Of a stretch of DNA of 21,143 nucleotides, positions 14,403 through 21,143 are shown one piece after another. Position numbers and translations under genes: made by a program. The notes under the pieces are model-generated. The model saw only the letters and a list, made by a program, of their open reading frames with translations. It was not told where the DNA came from and searched no databases. How positions within the stretch are numbered: position 1 is the stretch's first letter; each line of letters starts with the position of its first letter. Source of the stretch: CAYWBI01 sp964456445. GTDB lineage: Bacteria > Calditrichota > Calditrichia > Calditrichales > J004. The stretch is taken from assembly GCA_964456445.1 (NCBI GenBank), contig CAYWBI010000054.1, positions 1 to 21,143 on the forward strand, given 5' to 3'.

Positions 14403-15434
14403 ATGAAACCGACACGTTCCTTTGCAAGCGATAACAACTCCGGTGTGCATCCCAAAATCTTTGAAGCTCTGAGCAGGGTCAATAAGGGGCACCACACCGG
14501 TTATGGCGATGATCCGTTTACAGCGCAGGCCCGGGCTTTATTTAAAATATTATTTGGGGAATCTGCCCGGTTATTTTTCGTATATGGCGGCACAGGCGCC
14601 AATGTGTTGGCCCTTACCGCGCTGGCCCGGCCATTTGAATCGGTTATCTGTGCCCAAGGCGCGCATATTAATGTGGACGAATGCGGCGCCCCGGAACGGT
14701 TTAGCGGCTGTAAGCTAATTGATATCCCCACGCCCGATGGCAAGCTGGGCCCCGATTTGATCCGGCCCTATTTAACCGGCTTTGATTTTGAACATCACAG
14801 CCAGCCAAAGGTGATTTCTATCGCTCAGCCCACCGAACTGGGTACGCTTTATACACTTGATGAATTGCGGGCGTTGCATGCCCTGGCCGATGAATATCAT
14901 CTGTACCTGCACATGGACGGCGCGCGCATTAGTAATGCGGCCGTTGCCCTGGATTGTACCTTTGCCGATATAACTGAGGCCGCTGGTGTGGATGCCATTT
15001 CATTTGGGGGCAATAAAAATGGTTTGATGTTTGGCGAAGCGCTTGTATTTCTTAACCCGAATATTGCTAATAGTTTTAAATACCTGCGCAAACAGGGCAT
15101 GCAGCTTCACTCCAAGATGCGTTATATAGCCGCACAGTTTAATGAAATGTACGGAACGGATTTATGGCGGCACAATGCGCATAACGCCAATATGGTGGCA
15201 AAATATCTTGCCCTGCAATTACAGAAAATCTCAAAAATAAAAATCACTCAAAAAGTTGAAACAAACGGGGTATTTGCGATTGTGCCCCCGGAAATTATAA
15301 AACCACTACAGAAAAAATATTTTTTCTATGTTTGGGATGAAGTTTTGAACGAAGTACGTTGGATGGCGTCTTATGATAGTGAGAAGGCGGATGTGGATGA
15401 ATTTGTTGCTGAAATTAAACAATTACTAAAATAA
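14403..15434 (+). CDS. Threonine aldolase-family PLP enzyme
   Basis: The 343-residue product is a fold-type I pyridoxal-phosphate enzyme of the beta-eliminating lyase/threonine aldolase family. It should cleave L-threonine or related beta-hydroxy amino acids to glycine and an aldehyde. It opens with S-F-A-S-D-N-N-S-G-V-H-P (6-17). His88 matches the ring-stacking histidine, D-G-A-R with Asp172 binds the PLP nitrogen, and the lysine of G-G-N-K-N-G (202-207, Lys205) should form the Schiff base. That last motif is nearer to the low-specificity/phenylserine aldolase branch than to E. coli LtaE. The frame extends upstream to a GTG at 14343, but family proteins begin near the ATG at 14403. It is first in a rightward gene series; 15 bases separate it from the amidotransferase. 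Confidence 0.9.
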   Translation: MKPTRSFASDNNSGVHPKIFEALSRVNKGHHTGYGDDPFTAQARALFKILFGESARLFFVYGGTGANVLALTALARPFESVICAQGAHINVDECGAPERFSGCKLIDIPTPDGKLGPDLIRPYLTGFDFEHHSQPKVISIAQPTELGTLYTLDELRALHALADEYHLYLHMDGARISNAAVALDCTFADITEAAGVDAISFGGNKNGLMFGEALVFLNPNIANSFKYLRKQGMQLHSKMRYIAAQFNEMYGTDLWRHNAHNANMVAKYLALQLQKISKIKITQKVETNGVFAIVPPEIIKPLQKKYFFYVWDEVLNEVRWMASYDSEKADVDEFVAEIKQLLK

Positions 15435-15449
15435 CAAAGAAGCCTGTCC

Positions 15450-16148
15450 ATGCATATCCATTATTTACAACACGTACCGTTTGAAGACACGGGTTGTATT
15501 GAAGCATTTTTACGTGACCGTGACCATAAAGTCTCGGCCACCCGTTTTTTTTTGGATGAAACGCTGCCCGCCCCCAAGGCTATTGATGGCTTAATCATTT
15601 TGGGGGGGCCGATGAGCGTCACTGATGTGGATGATCATCCCTGGTTAGCGGCGGAAAAAACCTTTATACGCGATGTGATCGATGCAGGTAAATGGGTCCT
15701 GGGAATTTGTCTTGGCGCTCAAATGATTGCAGATGTATTAGGTGCGCGTGTTTATAAAGCGGATTATAAGGAAATCGGCTGGTTTGACATTTATCGTTCG
15801 CAAGACGCGGCACAATTTGGTTTTGCTGACATTTTTCCACAAAGCATAAAAACCTTTCACTGGCATGGCGACACTTTTGATTTACCTGCCGGTGCGATAT
15901 TATTGGCCACAAGCAAGGCCTGTAAAAATCAGGGGTTTATTTTCAACAAACGGGTTGTCGGTTTGCAATTTCATATGGAGGTAACCCCTCGGGCAATTGA
16001 GGCCATGATCGGTAGTGGATCGGCAGAACTACAAAATGCCCCGTATATCCAAACGGCGGATGAAATAAGATTGTACGGCGATCTATGCCCTGGCAACAAC
16101 CAGGTTATGTACAAGCTTCTACGATATCTGCAACAGCGGTCCGATTGA
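15450..16148 (+). CDS. Class I glutamine amidotransferase-like protein
   Basis: The 232-residue product is a stand-alone class I glutamine amidotransferase domain of the GMP-synthase-like group. The nucleophile elbow is G-I-C-L-G-A-Q (85-91, Cys87) and the rest of the triad is His175 and Glu177 in Q-F-H-M-E. L-G-G-P-M-S-V near 51-57 forms the oxyanion region, and H-W-H-G-D-T-F at 137-143 is also typical of this group. No synthetase domain is attached, so the acceptor is unknown; relatives include putrescine-catabolism-type hydrolases and uncharacterised amidotransferases. It lies 15 bases after the aldolase gene and four bases before birA, suggesting co-transcription. Confidence 0.87.
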   Translation: MHIHYLQHVPFEDTGCIEAFLRDRDHKVSATRFFLDETLPAPKAIDGLIILGGPMSVTDVDDHPWLAAEKTFIRDVIDAGKWVLGICLGAQMIADVLGARVYKADYKEIGWFDIYRSQDAAQFGFADIFPQSIKTFHWHGDTFDLPAGAILLATSKACKNQGFIFNKRVVGLQFHMEVTPRAIEAMIGSGSAELQNAPYIQTADEIRLYGDLCPGNNQVMYKLLRYLQQRSD

Positions 16149-16152
16149 TATC

Positions 16153-16974
16153 ATGAACTATTCAGAAATAGAGCGTATGCTCCACACATCGCTTTTCGGC
16201 CATCCCTTCATCTATAAAAAGGAGCTTGCCTCAACCAACGGCATGTTGCTCGATCTGGCGGGTAACGGCGCCAAAGAAGGAACAGTGGTTGCCACCGCTT
16301 ATCAGACTGCGGGCCGCGGGACCCGTGGAAATAAATGGATTGCCCCGGCCGGGAAAAATATGTCGCTTTCTCTATTATGCCGTCCGGGAGTTCCCGCTGT
16401 AAATGGGTTGAAATTTACCCTGATGGCAGCCATAGTTTTGCGCAAAGCTATTTTGACCTTCCCGGATTTTAAAAATAATACAAAACCATCAATTTTATTT
16501 AAATGGCCAAATGATCTGCTGGTTGGCCGTAAAAAACTGGCCGGTATCCTGCTGGAATCGACTGTCCGGGAGAATCGTCTTGATGTGCTTGTGGCCGGTT
16601 TTGGTCTAAATATAAACAGTAATTCGCAAAAACTTAGTGCAAAGGTTGAAAGGGAAGTGGTCAGTTTAGTAGATTTGTTTGGTTGCACAATAGATATTCC
16701 GTCATTTTATATCCATTTTTTACAGGTATTTGAAACGGCATACTTTTATTACATGACACAAAACCTGAATAATGTGATTGCTGATTGGGAAATGTACAGC
16801 GCCCTGCAAAACAGTTTCCTGAAAATTTTGGATAGCGGTGAAATACATGGTGGATATTATTGTGGTTTGGATGCCGATGGTTTTTTATGTTATCGAACAA
16901 AGGTTGGTGCGCTAAAAAAATTAATTGGTGGACGGGTAATTGACTGGGGAGGCACGAATGCTGTTAGTGATTGA
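16153..16974 (+). CDS. birA: Biotin-[acetyl-CoA-carboxylase] ligase
   Basis: The 273-residue product activates biotin with ATP to biotinyl-AMP and attaches it to the carrier protein of acetyl-CoA carboxylase and other biotin enzymes. Catalytic landmarks are S-T-N near 27-29, the biotinyl-AMP loop A-G-R-G-T-R-G-N-K-W at 53-62, K-W-P-N-D at 117-121, and K-L-A-G-I-L at 128-133 with Lys128 equivalent to Lys183 of E. coli BirA. A small C-terminal domain follows from about 225. The N-terminal winged-helix of repressor-type BirA is missing, so this is a monofunctional ligase. It overlaps coaX by 17 bases, a common birA-coaX pairing in bacteria. Confidence 0.93.
   Translation: MNYSEIERMLHTSLFGHPFIYKKELASTNGMLLDLAGNGAKEGTVVATAYQTAGRGTRGNKWIAPAGKNMSLSLLCRPGVPAVNGLKFTLMAAIVLRKAILTFPDFKNNTKPSILFKWPNDLLVGRKKLAGILLESTVRENRLDVLVAGFGLNINSNSQKLSAKVEREVVSLVDLFGCTIDIPSFYIHFLQVFETAYFYYMTQNLNNVIADWEMYSALQNSFLKILDSGEIHGGYYCGLDADGFLCYRTKVGALKKLIGGRVIDWGGTNAVSD
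16946..16952 (+). promoter_or_regulatory. Ribosome binding site deciding the coaX start
   Basis: GGGGAGG lies inside the 3' end of birA and ends 5 bases before the ATG at 16958. It selects that ATG over an in-frame TTG at 16940. Confidence 0.65.
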
Positions 16975-17722
16975 TATAGGAAATACACATACGGTTTTTG
17001 GATTGGTGAAGCAGGACGAAATCGTTTCCGATTGGCGTTTGACCTCTGCCTTGTTGCGCACCGAAGATGAAATTGGGATGCTGTTTAGCACTTATCTGCA
17101 CCATAACCACTTTACAAAGGAAGATATTGACGGTGTTGCTATCTCCTCGGTAGTACCCGCGGTAACAACCTCTTATATCCGAATGAGCGAAAAATACCTG
17201 GACCGATCTGCCTTGGTTATTAATTCCCGTGTTAAATTGGGGATGGAGATAAAATATAAGGACCCGCGCATGGTAGGTGCAGACCGTTTGTGCAATGCGG
17301 TAGCGGGCAGGGAGAAATATGGCAGTCCGTTAATTATCCTTGATTTTGGCACGGCAACAACTTTTGATTGTGTAGATAAGGACGGCAACTATGCCGGCGG
17401 GGTTATCGCCCCAGGGGTGGAAACATCCATCAGCGCGCTGCACCGCCGGGCCGCAAAACTGCCGCAAGTGGAATTGGTTGTTCCCGACCATGCCATTGGC
17501 CTGACTACGGAAGAGAGTATCCAAATTGGCATACTTAAAGGTGCAATCCATACGGTGAACGGGCTCGTTAGTGATATTCGTGCCGAGTTAGGGGAACAAA
17601 CTCCGGTCATTGCCACCGGTGGTTTGTCAAAAATCATAGCGACAAAAACACAGATAATCTCGCATGTTGAACCCTTTTTGTGTCTTGAAGGCATTGCGCT
17701 TATTTATGCCATGAACCAATGA
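16958..17722 (+). CDS. coaX: Type III pantothenate kinase
   Basis: The 254-residue product phosphorylates pantothenate, the first step of coenzyme A synthesis. It is an ASKHA-fold enzyme. The phosphate loop D-I-G-N-T-H-T is at 6-12 with Asp6, G-A-D-R at 107-110 carries the catalytic Asp109, D-F-G-T-A-T-T lies at 129-135, and G-G-V-I-A-P-G-V at 147-154. Type III kinases need a monovalent cation and are not inhibited by CoA. The ATG at 16958 follows a strong GGGGAGG and gives the canonical M-L-L-V-I-D-I-G-N-T opening. Translation is probably coupled to birA, whose last 17 bases it overlaps. Confidence 0.95.
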   Translation: MLLVIDIGNTHTVFGLVKQDEIVSDWRLTSALLRTEDEIGMLFSTYLHHNHFTKEDIDGVAISSVVPAVTTSYIRMSEKYLDRSALVINSRVKLGMEIKYKDPRMVGADRLCNAVAGREKYGSPLIILDFGTATTFDCVDKDGNYAGGVIAPGVETSISALHRRAAKLPQVELVVPDHAIGLTTEESIQIGILKGAIHTVNGLVSDIRAELGEQTPVIATGGLSKIIATKTQIISHVEPFLCLEGIALIYAMNQ

Positions 17723-17857
17723 TCAGAAAAATTATTTATTCGTTTAACAGAAAGCGCTAATTGTCGAAGAATAGAAAAGCATAATTTTCCGGGAGAACAA
17801 ACCCGTTGGTAAAAAAGCTGTTGGGAAATGAACGCATCTCAATTTGACGCCATAGGT

Positions 17858-17863
17858 AAAGGG
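17858..17863 (+). promoter_or_regulatory. Ribosome binding site favouring the 17870 kinase start
   Basis: AAAGGG ends six bases before the ATG at 17870. The upstream in-frame ATG at 17828 has only a weak GGGAA directly against it. Confidence 0.45.
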
Positions 17864-17869
17864 CCGTTA

Positions 17870-20800
17870 ATGAAAAGTAAAAAAAACATTCTGCTTCTTC
17901 ACAAAAATAAACGTGAACGGGAGCAGATTGCCGTTTATCTACGCGAGCTGGATTATTCGGTTGCCACGGTAAACACGATCGATGATGCTTATGATTTTGT
18001 TCATTCTATGCATCCCGATCTTCTGCTTTGGGCGGAAGTTTTTACAGCGGACGCAAAAAAGATATTACGTAAAATTAAACGGGATAAGTTCGGGCAAAAG
18101 ATGCCTATACTTGCCATGATCGGCGATGTGGAATTGTTTGACCGGATTGAATTTGATAAAATCGGCATCCAGGATATTTTACCGTTAAATGCACCTCTGG
18201 CGGAAATTCGATTAAAAATCAAATCGCATCTAAAACAGCAGGCAAAAGTTTTGTCTCTGGAAAGTGAAATAACCCGTCTGCGGAATATCTCCGAGATGCA
18301 GTATAACATATCCATCCTGAACGACCTGAACCGTTTGTGCGAGTTAACCGATGATTTTTTGACCAATGACTACAACCTAAGCTTTTTAATTAATCTTGTT
18401 TATAATTCAAAAAGCGGTGAGTATGATTATAAAAATTTTATAAATAATGACCCGGATATAAAAATTGCAGCAGATGCTGTTTTAGACAATCCCTTATGGA
18501 AAAACTACTTTTTCTCATCCAATTTTCAAACACCCGGCAGGGTGACGGAACCGGAGCTGCGTAAATTTATAAAATCGATTGGATTGAACAGCGAAGTTTA
18601 TTTTCAATTGCCTATGTATGCGCATAAAAAACAAATTGGCGTTATTCTCTGTGGGTGTTCGCTGGCCAACGCCATAAGTGATAAAAACTTTAATGATTTA
18701 GCCGTTTTAATAAATTCTGTCGGTTATAAAATTCATGCCCTGCGGAAGGTATATTCTCGGGAGCACCAACATTTTACAAAAGCAAAAAACATTCAAAACG
18801 TTTTTCAACAATACAATGAAGATCAAATATTTGAACAGCTTACCCGGAAAATATTAGATAACCTTGGTACCGATGTCTGTATCTATTTTAATTATAACAG
18901 CGGTTTTCATTTTCTCTACCCCCAATTTTGTTTTCAAAACGATAGCGATCTAAATCTATTTGATTCTGAAAAACCTCCGGTATTAATGACAAAGGATTAT
19001 CCGAATTTCAGTAAATTTATCGCATCAAAGAAGAAAAGCGGCGTTTATAATTTGACAAAAAACCCCGCTCAGGATTTAGCGGCAATAGCGGAATTGGCAG
19101 GAGGAATATATAATTCGATTGTTATTTTTTCCGTGGACATTGGAAACGAAATCAAGGGTTTTTTTGTTACTGCCAATGAAAACAGTATGAAACGTTTTAC
19201 AAGTCCCACAATCCGGGAATCAGAGAAGCTGATTCAAAATGCAACGGCTATCCTAATGGAATCCCGCTTAATTAAAAAGGCACAGCAAACCATTAAACAA
19301 TTGGACCGTGTGTTTGATCTGGGCAAAGAACTGACTTTGGAAAACCATATTGATGAACTCTTACCAAAAATTGTTCAGGCGATTCGTCGGACGCTTGGCT
19401 GGAATATTGTTATCCTTGATAAAAAGGACCCATTTGACAATAATTTTCAGAATGTGTGTTATTCGGGCATAAATAAAAATGTTTTTGAAAGTATCCAGAA
19501 GAAATATCCCGGCACCATGTATGCGCATCTGAAGAATAACTGTTTTAAACAGAGCAATTCCAGCTTTTTGGATCATAAGTATGTACAACTACAGATTATG
19601 GAAAAAGATGAACATCGTTTCCAGACTATGATCGGCAGTGAATGGAACGACCGGGATTGGGTATTTGTGCCCATACGCAGCCATGGCCGGGAATTGGGCG
19701 TTATTTCTGTAAATGATCCGGTTGATCGTTTAAGGCCCAATGATGAAAAAGTGCGCAGTCTTGAATATTTTGCCAACCAGGCTGCTGTAGCACTGGAAAA
19801 TGCAGCCCTATACCAAAACCTGAAAAACTCAGAGGAAAAATATAAGTCCCTGGCAGAAACAATAACCATGGGGTTGGTAACGTGTGATGAGCATGGCGGC
19901 ATTCTGTACCTAAATCAAAGCTTTGCCAAAATTATGGGTTATAGTCAGGTTAATACCTTGTTGGGCAGAAATATATTTGACTTGATTGCAGATAAATCCC
20001 GTCTGGAGATGGAACGCTATGTTTTATATGCTACTCAGCCTAAAAAACGTAAAGACGGAGATAGAACAAAATTTGAAGATGGATTGCGTATTGAATTGCT
20101 TGGCAATGACAACCGTTTCATTCCATTTAAAATATATTTGACCGCATCTCTTGATTCCAATGATAAATCAGGTTTTGTAGCTGTATTGGCCGATCTTCGG
20201 CCACAGCAACGCATCGAACGTTTAAAGGCCGATTTTAACTCAATGATCGTCCATGACCTGCGCTCGCCCTTAAATATTGTCCAGGGGTATATCGATATCG
20301 TACGTACCAAGGTTGTGGGGGATATAACCGAAGAACAGGGTGAGTTATTAGGTATTGCCAAGGAGAACAGTTTTAAGGTGCTTAACCTGGTGGACAATTT
20401 TCTTACAGCTTCCAAACTCGAGGTGGGGCAGTTTGATATCTCCCCGGAAGTAGGCTCGATAAATGCACTTATCGAAACAAGTTATCAAAACAATAAAGTC
20501 CTCGCCGATCAGAAGAAAGTTAAATTTAAGTTAAACTTACCACCCAGCAGCCCATTGCTTTCTTTTGACAAAGCACGAATTGACCAGGTTTTGATGAATT
20601 ATATAAGCAATGCGCTCAAATTTACCCCGGCCGGTGGCGTTATTGAAGTTGGCAGCAAACTGGCAAATGGCAAAAACGATTTAACCGGAGATAAGATGCG
20701 TGAGATTCATGTTTGGGTTAAAGACAGCGGTGTGGGTATTGAAGAAAAGGAATTGTCAAAGGTCTTTAATAAATACGAGCAAACCGAGGCAGGAAAAGAC

Positions 20801-20935
20801 GCATCCCTTAAAGGCACAGGACTTGGGCTGGCTATTTGCAAGGAAGTGATCAACCTGCACAAAGGTAAGGTTTGGGTTGAGTCAAAGCCTGGAGAGGGCA
20901 GTACATTTTATTTCAGTCTGCCGGTGCAGGTGTAG
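17870..20935 (+). CDS. Soluble multi-domain sensor histidine kinase with pseudo-receiver
   Basis: The product has about 1021 residues and no membrane segment, so it is cytoplasmic. Residues 1-120 look like a response-regulator receiver that has lost its acidic pocket: the first strand reads I-L-L-L-H-K-N-K and the acceptor region P-D-L-L-L-W-A. A coiled-coil-like stretch is near 120-150, followed by a GAF-like region (about 150-300). Two more probable GAF domains cover about 310-475 and 480-650, and a PAS domain about 653-775. The kinase core has H-D-L-R-S-P-L with phospho-accepting His795, an N box with Asn910 and Asn914, D-S-G-V-G-I, and G-T-G-L-G-L-A-I near the end. No cognate regulator gene adjoins it. 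An ATG at 17828 would add 14 residues. Confidence 0.9.
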   Translation: MKSKKNILLLHKNKREREQIAVYLRELDYSVATVNTIDDAYDFVHSMHPDLLLWAEVFTADAKKILRKIKRDKFGQKMPILAMIGDVELFDRIEFDKIGIQDILPLNAPLAEIRLKIKSHLKQQAKVLSLESEITRLRNISEMQYNISILNDLNRLCELTDDFLTNDYNLSFLINLVYNSKSGEYDYKNFINNDPDIKIAADAVLDNPLWKNYFFSSNFQTPGRVTEPELRKFIKSIGLNSEVYFQLPMYAHKKQIGVILCGCSLANAISDKNFNDLAVLINSVGYKIHALRKVYSREHQHFTKAKNIQNVFQQYNEDQIFEQLTRKILDNLGTDVCIYFNYNSGFHFLYPQFCFQNDSDLNLFDSEKPPVLMTKDYPNFSKFIASKKKSGVYNLTKNPAQDLAAIAELAGGIYNSIVIFSVDIGNEIKGFFVTANENSMKRFTSPTIRESEKLIQNATAILMESRLIKKAQQTIKQLDRVFDLGKELTLENHIDELLPKIVQAIRRTLGWNIVILDKKDPFDNNFQNVCYSGINKNVFESIQKKYPGTMYAHLKNNCFKQSNSSFLDHKYVQLQIMEKDEHRFQTMIGSEWNDRDWVFVPIRSHGRELGVISVNDPVDRLRPNDEKVRSLEYFANQAAVALENAALYQNLKNSEEKYKSLAETITMGLVTCDEHGGILYLNQSFAKIMGYSQVNTLLGRNIFDLIADKSRLEMERYVLYATQPKKRKDGDRTKFEDGLRIELLGNDNRFIPFKIYLTASLDSNDKSGFVAVLADLRPQQRIERLKADFNSMIVHDLRSPLNIVQGYIDIVRTKVVGDITEEQGELLGIAKENSFKVLNLVDNFLTASKLEVGQFDISPEVGSINALIETSYQNNKVLADQKKVKFKLNLPPSSPLLSFDKARIDQVLMNYISNALKFTPAGGVIEVGSKLANGKNDLTGDKMREIHVWVKDSGVGIEEKELSKVFNKYEQTEAGKDASLKGTGLGLAICKEVINLHKGKVWVESKPGEGSTFYFSLPVQV

Positions 20936-20944
20936 CGGAAAGCG

Positions 20945-21003
20945 GGCTATAACAATTAATAATGAACAATTATGAATTAAGAATTATCGAGTTAGAATTA
21001 TGA
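20945..21003. repeat. AT-rich short repeats downstream of the kinase
   Basis: AACAATTA occurs at 20951-20958 and 20965-20972, and GAATTA at 20974-20979, 20981-20986 and 20995-21000. Such runs of AATTA-containing words are common in MITE-like intergenic DNA of several bacteria, but I cannot test that here. They could also be simple low-complexity sequence. Confidence 0.4.
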
Positions 21004-21020
21004 CACGTAAAGTGTGAACT

Positions 21021-21080
21021 TGCCGGTTGTCGTTTAGCCGGGATACTGATTCCCGATGGTTCGGGATGATATATCCGGCA
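21021..21080. repeat. Nested palindrome including CCCGA-N4-TCGGGAT, copy 2
   Basis: A perfect 6-bp stem TCCCGA-TGGT-TCGGGA (21051-21066) sits inside a wider TGCCGG (21021-21026)/CCGGCA (21075-21080) pairing. The core matches the palindrome at 104-119. No T run follows, so it is not an obvious terminator. Confidence 0.4.
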
Positions 21081-21094
21081 CTCTTTATTGTATA

Positions 21095-21137
21095 GTCCTG
21101 AAATAGGTTGACTAAACCAGTCAACTAAAACCAGGAC
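21095..21137. repeat. Two-level inverted repeat at the right edge
   Basis: GTCCTG (21095-21100) pairs with CAGGAC (21132-21137), and GTTGAC (21107-21112) pairs with GTCAAC (21120-21125) around a 7-base loop. An A run follows at the very end. This could be the terminal or subterminal part of an insertion sequence whose transposase lies beyond the window, or a structured leader. No gene is visible to decide. Confidence 0.4.
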
Positions 21138-21143
21138 AAAAAA

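Noticed and set aside
1..21143. tRNA or rRNA genes
   Set aside because: I scanned the gaps for cloverleaf arms and T-loop words and found none in a credible arrangement.

Overview
This window looks like a bacterial chromosome segment with dense housekeeping and metabolic genes, short intergenic gaps and mostly Shine-Dalgarno-led starts. A lipoprotein lipobox, a sensor kinase, type III pantothenate kinase and bacterial pyruvate kinase all say Bacteria. The presence of an archaeal-type HMG-CoA synthase/thiolase/DUF35 trio, moderate GC and AT-rich spacers would fit a member of the FCB/Calditrichota-like candidate lineages. That placement is a guess from gene content, not a demonstrated assignment.

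Layout. (1) 1-460: no convincing gene; several small palindromes. (2) 461-3562, minus strand: a four-gene membrane/envelope operon transcribed leftwards: lipoprotein, PAP2-family lipid phosphatase or transferase, CPBP-type intramembrane protease homologue, and an extended-SDR epimerase/dehydrogenase. (3) 3563-4197: a long intergenic region with an 88-bp REPIN-like element, i.e. two inverted hairpins each ending in TTAGTCA, plus other small hairpins. (4) 4198-5607: pyruvate kinase, probably starting at a TTG. (5) 5835-7552: lipoate-protein ligase overlapping an SDR oxidoreductase. (6) 7816-8289: EVE-domain protein. (7) 8390-12046: a tight five-gene operon of HMG-CoA synthase, acetoacetyl-CoA thiolase, DUF35 Zn-ribbon/OB protein, free methionine-(R)-sulfoxide reductase and a Zn-ribbon Nudix hydrolase. 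(8) 12135-14099: an AT-rich, probably acquired, convergent restriction-modification cassette. Its methyltransferase carries a MerR-like helix-turn-helix, and tandem repeats that could be its operator lie upstream. (9) 14403-20935: threonine aldolase-family enzyme, class I glutamine amidotransferase, BirA without its DNA-binding domain, CoaX, and a large soluble multi-domain sensor histidine kinase with a degenerate receiver domain at its N terminus. (10) 20936-21143: AT-rich repeats and nested palindromes, possibly the edge of a mobile element beyond the window.

Functional threads. The HMG-CoA synthase, thiolase and DUF35 products are expected to form the substrate-channelling complex known from archaea, making HMG-CoA from acetyl-CoA; no later mevalonate-pathway gene is in this window. 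BirA, CoaX and LplA serve the cofactor economy (biotin, CoA, lipoate). The most unusual items are the self-regulating-looking R-M cassette, the archaeal-type HMG-CoA module in a bacterial operon, the REPIN-like element, and the pseudo-receiver kinase.
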